From NCBI GenBank assembly GCA_963822615.1, contig CAWGIM010000031.1, positions 49,492 to 113,491 on the forward strand: 64,000 bases of DNA, in the 5' to 3' direction. Position 1 is the first letter of the stretch, and the number at the start of each line of letters is the position of its first letter. This DNA is from Trebonia sp963822615 (GTDB taxonomy: Bacteria > Actinomycetota > Actinomycetes > Streptosporangiales > Streptosporangiaceae). The position numbers and the translations under genes are program-made. The notes below the pieces were generated by a model. The model did no database searches. It was not told the origin of the DNA and saw nothing but the letters and a program-made list of their open reading frames with translations. Shown in pieces: positions 8,911 through 15,332 of this stretch.

Positions 8911-8942
8911 TTAGTCTTGCCTAAATGTTTAGTCAGGGCTAA
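8911..8942 (+). promoter_or_regulatory. Tandem TTAG-N6-CTAA operators before the XRE gene
   Basis: Two dyads, TTAGTCTTGCCTAA (8911-8924) and TTAGTCAGGGCTAA (8929-8942), have centres 18 bp apart. They sit 41 bases before the ATG of the small XRE regulator and just after the stop codon of the stress gene. They fit a pair of adjacent binding sites for the regulator itself. Confidence 0.65.
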
Positions 8943-8982
8943 CATGGTCTCAGGTAAGGCGCTCACCCGAGGAGACCGGCAC

Positions 8983-9267
8983 ATGGCCCTGCGACGCACC
9001 TCCCGGTCCGGCCCGCAGGCCGGCGACCATAACCTCGCCTCGCCTGACCTGGTGCGCGCGTTTACCGACGAGGTGACCTGGTTCATGAAGGAGCACAAGG
9101 TCACCCGGGCCGACCTGGCCCAGGCGATGGGCGTCTCGCCCGGCCGGGTGAGCCAGATCCTGTCCGGCGACGAGAACCTCACGCTGCGGACGCTGTCCTC
9201 GGTGGCGGCCGCCCTCGGGGCCGAGATCGAGGTGGCGCTGCGCGCCATCGATGACGAGGACAGCTAG
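8983..9267 (+). CDS. Small XRE-family transcriptional regulator
   Basis: A 94-residue protein made almost entirely of one Cro/C1-type helix-turn-helix: EHKVTRADLAQAMGVSPGRVSQILSGDENLTLRTLSSVAAALG, about residues 38-80. The ATG at 8983 is chosen because a GAGGAG site lies ten bases upstream; in-frame upstream starts lack one. Two tandem dyads upstream suggest autoregulation. Such proteins can act as antitoxins of RelE/HigB-type modules, but no toxin gene is adjacent: the downstream neighbour runs in the opposite direction and encodes a membrane protein. Confidence 0.85.
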   Translation: MALRRTSRSGPQAGDHNLASPDLVRAFTDEVTWFMKEHKVTRADLAQAMGVSPGRVSQILSGDENLTLRTLSSVAAALGAEIEVALRAIDDEDS

Positions 9268-9274
9268 TCCTGGG

Positions 9275-10066
9275 TCAGGGGTGCGAGCCGGTCGGCTCGG
9301 CCGGCTCTCGCTGCATCCGGCGCAGCGGCGGCGTGTAGCACCCGAGCCGGTAGAGGCTCGACACGTAGGCGGCCGCGACCAGTCGCTCAAGTGCCCGCCG
9401 GGCGTCGTGCTCGAGCCGGGCCCCCAGCCGGCCGAGGTCATCAAGGTTGCGCTGGTAACGGGCTTCCCGGCCGATCCGCGAGGTCTTGAGCGCGGCCACC
9501 ACCCGGCTGCGCGGCGCGTGCGCGTCGATCAGCATGACGATATCGATCCGGGTTTCCACGTCCTGCAGCAGGCTGCGAATTCGATAGCGCTTGCGATCTT
9601 CGTCGGAAAGGCGCTCGCTCAGGTAATCGTGATAGAAGTGCGCGGCCAGTATCAATTCGTCGGGATGCCAGGAATCGTCGACCCGGCGCTCGCACCAGTC
9701 GAGCTTGTCCTCGGCCATGCCGTCGTTCATCCGTGCTAGCAGCCAGCCGAGCCACAGCGTCGGCGCGGCGCTGTAAACACTGCGCCGTTCTGGCACCCCT
9801 TCGCGAATCCGGCCCAGGCACAGGCCGCCCGGTGCGGCAATGCCAAGGGTCATGATCACGTTGGGCACGTGCCGGCCGAGCAGGGTGAGGGCCAGTGCCC
9901 CGCCGGCCGAGAGCAGGCTGGTGAACAGGACCACGAGGACCGCCCAGGACCAACTGCTCGGCCCGAATGCGCGCCCCTTGCCCTCGCACCGCATCAGCAA
10001 GAAGAAGGTCGCCGACACGCAGGCTAGGAGGAAAGTCAGGGCCAGGGCGACGGCGTCGCTGGGCAT
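9275..10066 (-). CDS. Hypothetical membrane protein
   Basis: I do not recognise this 263-residue protein. The ATG at 10066 is supported by a GGAG site. Two or three hydrophobic segments lie in the first 90 residues (AVALALTFLLACVSATFFLLM and a longer stretch around residues 40-85). The remaining 170 residues are charged, probably cytoplasmic, and contain many Arg/Glu/Asp-rich helices (ERLSDEDRKRYRIRSLLQDVE). The coding sequence is less GC-rich than its neighbours, so it may have been acquired. It converges with the XRE gene. Confidence 0.65.
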   Translation of the reverse strand: MPSDAVALALTFLLACVSATFFLLMRCEGKGRAFGPSSWSWAVLVVLFTSLLSAGGALALTLLGRHVPNVIMTLGIAAPGGLCLGRIREGVPERRSVYSAAPTLWLGWLLARMNDGMAEDKLDWCERRVDDSWHPDELILAAHFYHDYLSERLSDEDRKRYRIRSLLQDVETRIDIVMLIDAHAPRSRVVAALKTSRIGREARYQRNLDDLGRLGARLEHDARRALERLVAAAYVSSLYRLGCYTPPLRRMQREPAEPTGSHP

Positions 10067-10378
10067 GCGCTGCTCCGCGGGAAATACCAGTGCCAAACGG
10101 GGGGTCAGCAAAAAGCATAACGAGGCCCGACCTGATAACCAATGCCGTTTAATTATCCCCTGGCAATGATTCTTCCCCGGCCGCCTCTCCTGGAAGCCGG
10201 CGACCGCAATCACAAAAGGCATACTGCATAACGAGAGTTGCCAGGCTGCGCGGTAATCACGGTGCTTGGTTGCCATTGCCCCGGCGGGGCGGGCTCCCCG
10301 CGGGCGGCCAGCCGCCCCGCGAGGCGAACGACCACGCAGATTCCCCCAGGCAGCGGTATTATTACGGAACTTCCTGGC

Positions 10379-10424
10379 AGAGTGGAAATTATTTAGTGCC
10401 GTGGCACTAAATAATTTCCACTCT
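10379..10424. repeat. 46-bp perfect palindrome (22-bp arms)
   Basis: The left arm (10379-10400) is the exact reverse complement of the right arm (10403-10424), with only GT between. The arms are AT-rich, unlike the surroundings, and contain GGAAATTATTTAGTG. The palindrome at 39682-39735 has the same core with a few substitutions (GGAAACTTTTTAGCG). It lies between divergent genes and has no U-tract after the stem, so it is not a normal terminator. Confidence 0.95.
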
Positions 10425-10488
10425 AATCAATTGGCCTGCGGCTACGTGCCCAGAGGGACGGTGGTGACGGTGCCCCGCGGTTAACCGG

Positions 10489-10525
10489 TTGCCGGCCGCG
10501 GACGCGCTCGCTAGCGTGGGCGCCC
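10489..10525 (+). promoter_or_regulatory. Leaderless promoter of the FBP-domain gene
   Basis: TTGCCG (10489-10494), a 17-bp spacer and TAGCGT (10512-10517) are followed after eight bases by the GTG at 10526. Confidence 0.6.
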
Positions 10526-11020
10526 GTGCAGCCGCTAACCGAGTCCGAGATCCGCGCCGCCTTCGTGAACTGCACCAAGGGCGAGGCCAGGCGGCTGCCC
10601 GTGCCGCGCGACCTGGCCGGGCAGCCCTGGGATGACCTGGACTTCCTTGGCTGGCGTGACCCGCAGTCGCCCGAGCGGGCCTGCCTGGCGGCCGAGGTCG
10701 GCGGCGGGCTGGTGGCGCTGTCGCTGCGCTGCCCGGGCCCGCGCCCGCTGCAGAAGCGGAGCAACATGTGCTCGTTCTGCCTCACCAGCCACACGGGCGG
10801 CGTCACCCTGATGGTGGCCCCGCGCAGCGGCAAGGCGGGCCAGCAGGGCAACTCGGTCGGCGCCTACCTGTGCACCGACCTGGCCTGCTCGCTGTACCTG
10901 CGCGGGCTGAAGCCGGTGGCCGGCCTGGGCGGCAGGCTGGTCGAGCGGCTCACCGTGGCGGAGAAGGCCGCGCGGACGATGGCGAACCTGTCCGCGTTCG
11001 TGGCCAAGGTGACCGCCTGA
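10526..11020 (+). CDS. FBP-domain (treble-clef zinc finger) protein
   Basis: A 164-residue protein resembling the FBP_C family, treble-clef zinc proteins related to the elongation factor G-binding FusB/FBP group. The zinc site is formed by CSFC near residue 82 and CTDLAC near residue 117, separated by a basic SGKAGQQGN loop. In Gram-positive bacteria related proteins bind EF-G and can rescue stalled EF-G from fusidic acid, but actinobacterial members are uncharacterised. The GTG start is placed by a leaderless promoter. It converges with acs. Confidence 0.8.
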   Translation: MQPLTESEIRAAFVNCTKGEARRLPVPRDLAGQPWDDLDFLGWRDPQSPERACLAAEVGGGLVALSLRCPGPRPLQKRSNMCSFCLTSHTGGVTLMVAPRSGKAGQQGNSVGAYLCTDLACSLYLRGLKPVAGLGGRLVERLTVAEKAARTMANLSAFVAKVTA

Positions 11021-11041
11021 CCCTCCCCGCCGTTGACCGCT

Positions 11042-11079
11042 GCCGTCCTTACTCGGAGCCGCCGTCCTTACTCGGAGCC
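11042..11079. repeat. 19-bp tandem duplication across the acs stop codon
   Basis: The unit GCCGTCCTTACTCGGAGCC occurs twice without mismatch at 11042-11060 and 11061-11079. The second copy contains the acs stop codon (11068-11070) and its last three codons; the first copy repeats them downstream of the gene. Confidence 0.95.
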
Positions 11080-13194
11080 GAAGGCCTTGATCTCCTGCTG
11101 CTCGGTCTCGGTCAGCTCGCGCGGCGCCTCGCCCTTGGCCCGCTTGGCCGACTGGACCTGCTGGCGGATCCGCTCCACCACCTCCGGGTTGGCCAGCGTG
11201 GTGATGTCGCCGGTGTCGGTGAAGTTGGAGGTGGCGGCGATGACCCGGCGCATGATCTTCCCGGACCTGGTCTTCGGCATGTCCGGCACGATCCAGATGT
11301 TCTTCGGCCGTGCGATCTTGCCGATGTCGGTGACGATCGCGTCCCTGACCTTGGCCTCGATCTCCGGAGAGGGCTCGAAGCCGGGCTTGAGGGAGACGTA
11401 CATCTCCACCACCCGGCCGCGGATGTCGTCCACCACCGGCACCGCGGCCGCCTCGGCCACCTCGTTCACGGTGAGCGCGACCGACTCGAGCTCCTTGGTG
11501 CCGAGCCGGTGGCCGGCCACGTTGATCACGTCGTCCACCCGGCCGAGGATGCGGAAGTAGCCGTCGGCGGCCTGCGTGGCGCCGTCGCCCGCGAAGTACG
11601 GCCAGTCGCGCCAGTCCTTGCTGTCCGGGTCGCGGTTGTACTTGGCGTAGTAGGTCTCCACGAACCGCTCGGGCTGGCCGTAGATGGTCTGGAAGACGCC
11701 CGGCCAGGGGTTGCGGATGACGATGTTGCCGGCCTTGCCCGAGCCCGCCGGGAGCTCGGTGCCGTCCTCGTCCAGGATGGCCGGGTAGATGCCGAGCGCG
11801 CCCGGGCCGCACGAGCCGGGCTTCATCGGGTCGACGCCGGGCAGGGTGGAGCCGAGGAAGCCGCCGGTCTCGGTCTGCCACCAGGTGTCAACGATGACGG
11901 CCTCGCCCTTGCCGACCTTCTCGAAGTACCAGCGCCAGACCTCCGGCTCGATCGGCTCGCCGACCGTGGTCATGTGCTTGAAGTGGATGTCGAATTCCTT
12001 GGGGCCGTCCGGGCTGACCTTGCGCAGCATCCGGATGGTGGTGGGCGAGGTGTGGAAGATGTTCACCCCGAGCTGGTGGGCGATGCGCCACGGGCGGGCG
12101 GCGTCCGGGTAGTTCGGCGTGCCCTCGTAGAGGACGGAGGTGGTGCCGAGCGCGAGCGGCCCGTAGACGATGTACGAGTGCCCGGTGATCCAGCCGATGT
12201 CGGCCAGGCACCAGTAGGTGTCGTCCGGGTGGATGTCCTGGTAGTACTTGGACGTCCCGGCCACGTAGGCCAGGTAGCCGCCGATGGAGTGCTGGCAGCC
12301 CTTGGGGCGGCCGGTGGTGCCCGAGGTGTACATCAGGAACAGCGGGTCGGTCGCCTGCAGCCGGGCCGGCTCGACCAGCTCGCCCCGGTGCGCCGCCAGC
12401 AGCTCGTCGACGAACACGTCGCGGCCCTCGACCATCGGCGTCTTGGCCGAGTACTGGCCCGGGTAGCGGCGGAACACCAGCACCTTGTCGACCGGCTGGC
12501 CTTCCCTGGCAGCGGCCTCGACCGCCTCGTCCGCCTTGACCTTGTGGTCGAGCAGCTCACCGCTGCGGTAGTAGCTGTCCATGGTGACCAGCACGGTCGA
12601 GCCGGAGTCGGCGATCCGGTGCCCGGCCGCGGTGCCCGAGAACCCGGCGAACACCTGCGAGTGGATGATGCCGAGCCGCGCGGCGGCCAGCATGGCGACC
12701 GGCAGCTCGGGGACCATCGGCATGTGGAAGGTGATCCGGTCGCCCGCCTTCAGCCCGAGCTCCCTGAGCACGGCCGCGAACTCGTTGACCCGGACGTACA
12801 GCTCCCGGTAGGTGATCGCCTGGTGGGTCTCCCCCTCGGGCTCGGGCACCCAGATCAGGGCGGCCTTGTTCGGATGGGTCTCCAGGTGCCGGTCGACGCA
12901 GTTGTAGGAGGCGTTCAGCTCGCCGCCGGAGAACCACTTCCAGAACGGCGCGGTCGAGGTGTCGAGCACCGTGTCCCAGCGCTTGTACCAGGTGAGCAGG
13001 TCGGCGTAGGCGGTGAAGCAGTCGGGGAACTTGTCCTCGGTGTACTGCTCGCGGATGGCCGGGTCGGACGCGTTGGCCTGGGCGGTGAACTTGGCCGGGG
13101 GCGGGTAGTACCCCTCATCGCGCCAGTGGACCGCGATCTGCGCCTCGGAAGATTCGGATGTCTCGTCGGTCACGTCGTCACGCTCGTCAGCCAT
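11068..13194 (-). CDS. acs: Acetyl-CoA synthetase (AMP-forming)
   Basis: A 708-residue ligase that activates acetate through acetyl-AMP to acetyl-CoA. The AMP-binding loop MYTSGTTGRPKGCQH, the acetate-pocket motif DTWWQTETGG with the diagnostic Trp, the hinge motif YFRILGRVDDVINVAGHR, and the C-terminal PKTRSGKIMRR lysine site are all present. That lysine is the residue acetylated by Pat/AcuA enzymes in characterised homologues. The ATG at 13194 follows a GGAGGAAC site; the N-terminus carries an acidic Ser/Asp/Glu-rich extension of about 20 residues. A strong dyad lies 41-69 bases upstream and probably regulates the gene. Confidence 0.95.
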   Translation of the reverse strand: MADERDDVTDETSESSEAQIAVHWRDEGYYPPPAKFTAQANASDPAIREQYTEDKFPDCFTAYADLLTWYKRWDTVLDTSTAPFWKWFSGGELNASYNCVDRHLETHPNKAALIWVPEPEGETHQAITYRELYVRVNEFAAVLRELGLKAGDRITFHMPMVPELPVAMLAAARLGIIHSQVFAGFSGTAAGHRIADSGSTVLVTMDSYYRSGELLDHKVKADEAVEAAAREGQPVDKVLVFRRYPGQYSAKTPMVEGRDVFVDELLAAHRGELVEPARLQATDPLFLMYTSGTTGRPKGCQHSIGGYLAYVAGTSKYYQDIHPDDTYWCLADIGWITGHSYIVYGPLALGTTSVLYEGTPNYPDAARPWRIAHQLGVNIFHTSPTTIRMLRKVSPDGPKEFDIHFKHMTTVGEPIEPEVWRWYFEKVGKGEAVIVDTWWQTETGGFLGSTLPGVDPMKPGSCGPGALGIYPAILDEDGTELPAGSGKAGNIVIRNPWPGVFQTIYGQPERFVETYYAKYNRDPDSKDWRDWPYFAGDGATQAADGYFRILGRVDDVINVAGHRLGTKELESVALTVNEVAEAAAVPVVDDIRGRVVEMYVSLKPGFEPSPEIEAKVRDAIVTDIGKIARPKNIWIVPDMPKTRSGKIMRRVIAATSNFTDTGDITTLANPEVVERIRQQVQSAKRAKGEAPRELTETEQQEIKAFGSE

Positions 13195-13234
13195 GAGTTC
13201 CTCCGCGTCGCTGCGTCTGCCGCCTCGGGTCCGC

Positions 13235-13263
13235 ATGAGGCGTTAACCAAATTTAACGCTCAT
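13235..13263 (-). promoter_or_regulatory. Operator-like dyad upstream of acs
   Basis: GCGTTAA-CCAAAT-TTAACGC (13240-13259) has perfect 7-bp arms. The symmetry continues outward as ATGAG/CTCAT with one extra G on the left side. It is AT-rich within GC-rich DNA and lies 41 bases before the acs start, so a regulator of acetate use is a likely ligand. Confidence 0.7.
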
Positions 13264-13366
13264 GGACGGCATCTCACCATGGGCGGCGTGGTCGCGGTGC
13301 GGCGGCCGGGCAGGCTAGCTGGGGAAGGCGGCCGCCAGGGCAAGCGCGCGCGGGTGACCGGGCTGG

Positions 13367-13834
13367 CTAGCCGCGGGCCGGCACCGCGAGCTGGCGCGGC
13401 AGGCTGAGCACGGAAGGTGACGGGCTGCGAAGCTCGGGGAATGCCTCGTCCATCCCGGTGATGTGCATGATTCGCACCAGTGACGGGCGGGCGGCAGTGA
13501 GCTTGAGCGAGCGGCCGGACCGCCGCGCGTGGCCTGCTACCCGGGCCAGCACGCCAAGGCCGGCCGCGTCACAGAACGTGAGTCCGGACAGGTTCATCAT
13601 GACCGGGCCGTCCTGGCTGTCGACGATGTCGCGCAGGTAGGCGTAGGCCTGGTCGGCGGTGGCGATGTCGAGTTCGCCGCGCACCTGCACGGTCGCCCGG
13701 CCGTCGGCCGCAACTTGGTAGGCAAGCTCCAGGTGGAGGGCTTGCGCAAGGTCAATCACGCTCATGGTGGTATCCCCGTCGTTCTCCCCGTCGGGCGCTG
13801 CCCAGTCCCCGCAGACGCGGCTCGCGCGAATCAT
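13367..13834 (-). CDS. STAS-domain anti-anti-sigma factor
   Basis: A 155-residue STAS protein of the RsbV/SpoIIAA type, which binds anti-sigma kinases and frees a sigma factor. The core runs from about residue 32 to 135. The segment MNLSGLTFCDAAGLGVLARV holds the usual phosphorylatable position, but this protein has FCDAAG where the family typically has FxDSSG, so the phospho-acceptor Ser is replaced by Ala and regulation by phosphorylation is doubtful. The ATG at 13834 is chosen for its GGAGGGG site. A shorter start at 13765 would give a typical 132-residue protein. Confidence 0.85.
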   Translation of the reverse strand: MIRASRVCGDWAAPDGENDGDTTMSVIDLAQALHLELAYQVAADGRATVQVRGELDIATADQAYAYLRDIVDSQDGPVMMNLSGLTFCDAAGLGVLARVAGHARRSGRSLKLTAARPSLVRIMHITGMDEAFPELRSPSPSVLSLPRQLAVPARG

Positions 13835-13859
13835 CAAGTTTCCCCTCCACGATCGTAGT

Positions 13860-14175
13860 GAACAAAAGGGGCCCGCTGCACCAGCCTCGTCTCATTTCGT
13901 TCCATGTCGCCCCATAGGAGCGTGAACTCTCAGTAACCAGTGAAGCCGGTGAACCTTATGGCCGCACCGTCCACTTGCTGAGTAAAACGTCAGAGCAACC
14001 CGGATCGTTCTCACGATCGTCAGGTAGTTGTTTTCTCACTCAACGCCTTCACGTAACGATCTGTTATCACCAATCACAAAGAGTGAGATGAGTCACCTGG
14101 GGATGGCCCCCGCCATAGGGTGGTATCGCGCATTTCGCATACGCGGTGCCATGTGCGGACTAGAGGTGGGCAAGG
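13860..14175. promoter_or_regulatory. Divergent promoter region between STAS and MreB-like genes
   Basis: About 315 non-coding, rather AT-rich bases. They hold a perfect 8-bp inverted repeat, TCTCACTC (14034-14041) and GAGTGAGA (14081-14088), separated by 39 bases, and a short dyad GATCG-N6-CGATC near 14013-14028. An AGGTGGGCAAGG stretch just before 14176 serves as ribosome binding site. Confidence 0.5.
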
Positions 14176-15174
14176 ATGCTCAGCAGGGGAAGCGTCGCGA
14201 TTGACCTGGGGACTGTCAACACGCTGATCTGGGTCGAGGGCCGCGGCCTGGTGCTCGAGGAGCCGTCCGCGATCGCGGTCGACGACGCGTCCGGCTCGGT
14301 GGCCGCGGTCGGCACCGCCGCCGACGCGCTGGCGGACAAGGAGCCGAAGGGCATCCGGGTGATCCACCCCCTGCGCGACGGCGTGATCGCCGACCTGGAC
14401 GCCGCCGCCGAGCTGCTGCACGCCCTGCTGCGCCAGTCGGGCGCGCTGACCGGGCCGTTCAAGCGGCGGGCGGTGGTGTGCGTCCCGGGCGGGGCGACCT
14501 GGGTGGAACGGCGGTCGGTGGTGGCCGCGTTCAGCGGCCGCAGGCCCCGCCTGGTGGTGGACCTGGTAGACGAGCCGGTCGCGGCCGCCGCCGGGTCCGG
14601 CCTCGAGCTGAGCGCGGGCGCGGGCGGCTTCGTGGTGGACGTGGGCGGCGGGACGACCGAGGTCGCGGCGGTCGCGGGCTGGCGGGTGGTCCGCGCCGAG
14701 AGCCTGCGCACGGCGGGCAACGCGATGGACGAGGCGATCGTCAGCGCGGTCCGGTCGGGCCTGGGCGTGATCCTCGGCCAGCGGGCGGCCCGGCAGCTCA
14801 AGGCCGAGCTCGGGCTGACCGGCGGCACCGACGGCTGGGCGGAGGCGGTCGGCCTGGACGCCGCCCGCCGCACCCCGCGGATCGAGAAGGTGCCGGCTGA
14901 CCTGGTGGCGGCCGCGCTCCAGCCGGCCGTCGGCGCCATCGGCCAGCGGGTGCAGGAAGTGCTGTCAGACATTCCGGCCGGCCTGGCCGAGGACGTGGTC
15001 CGCGGCCAGGTCAGGCTGTGCGGCGGGGGCGCGCTGCTGCCCGGCCTGGCGGACCGGCTGGCCGAGGTCGCCGGGATCGGCGTGCGGGTGGCCGACGACC
15101 CGCTGCGCTGCGTGGTGCGCGGCGCGGCGGCGCTGCTCGCCGCGGGCGGGGCGCCCGGCCTGCCCGCGCGGTAG
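14176..15174 (+). CDS. MreB-like actin-fold protein
   Basis: A 332-residue member of the MreB/Hsp70 actin superfamily. It shows the phosphate-1 motif AIDLGTVNTLIWVEGRG at the N-terminus, the phosphate-2 motif VVDVGGGTTEVA near residue 155 and the adenosine motif LCGGGALLPGLADRLAE near residue 280. It has the length of MreB but is divergent (for example VIHPLRDGVIADLDAA in place of the usual PxxxGVIxD), and no mreC, mreD or rodA gene is near. It may therefore be one of the extra MreB/Mbl-like proteins of actinobacteria rather than the main rod-shape protein. ftsH follows on the same strand after about 160 bases. Confidence 0.8.
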   Translation: MLSRGSVAIDLGTVNTLIWVEGRGLVLEEPSAIAVDDASGSVAAVGTAADALADKEPKGIRVIHPLRDGVIADLDAAAELLHALLRQSGALTGPFKRRAVVCVPGGATWVERRSVVAAFSGRRPRLVVDLVDEPVAAAAGSGLELSAGAGGFVVDVGGGTTEVAAVAGWRVVRAESLRTAGNAMDEAIVSAVRSGLGVILGQRAARQLKAELGLTGGTDGWAEAVGLDAARRTPRIEKVPADLVAAALQPAVGAIGQRVQEVLSDIPAGLAEDVVRGQVRLCGGGALLPGLADRLAEVAGIGVRVADDPLRCVVRGAAALLAAGGAPGLPAR

Positions 15175-15254
15175 CCGGGCGTTCGCTGTCAGCTTGCTGA
15201 GCGTGCGCCAGGTCAGGAAGAGGCGGCCCAGCCGGGGTGTTGACTAAACAGTAG

Positions 15255-15269
15255 GCCTGCTCGGCAGGC
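15255..15269 (+). other. Small hairpin before ftsH
   Basis: GCCTGC-TCG-GCAGGC forms a perfect 6-bp stem between the MreB-like gene and ftsH. It could end the upstream transcript or sit in the ftsH leader; no U-tract follows. Confidence 0.4.
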
Positions 15270-15332
15270 ACTGACAGCGCAGGAGACCGCGCCCCGGGAA
15301 GGCGCCCGCCCGGCGGAAAGGCATAGGACCGG

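Larger units (their letters stand above)
10067..10525. other. Non-coding region with long palindrome and FBP promoter
   Basis: About 460 bases without a convincing gene between two divergent genes. It is less GC-rich than the average here and includes two copies of GCATAACGAG about 110 bp apart, the 46-bp palindrome at 10379-10424 and the promoter of the FBP gene. Confidence 0.6.

Noticed and set aside
10266..10484. A 72-codon frame across the 46-bp palindrome
   Set aside because: No ribosome binding site, low-complexity start and the palindrome within it; the region is better seen as non-coding.
10768..13407. An 879-codon open frame on the + strand
   Set aside because: It is antisense to acs and has the low-complexity Arg/Gly/Ala/Val composition of GC-rich shadow frames; acs has all conserved motifs.
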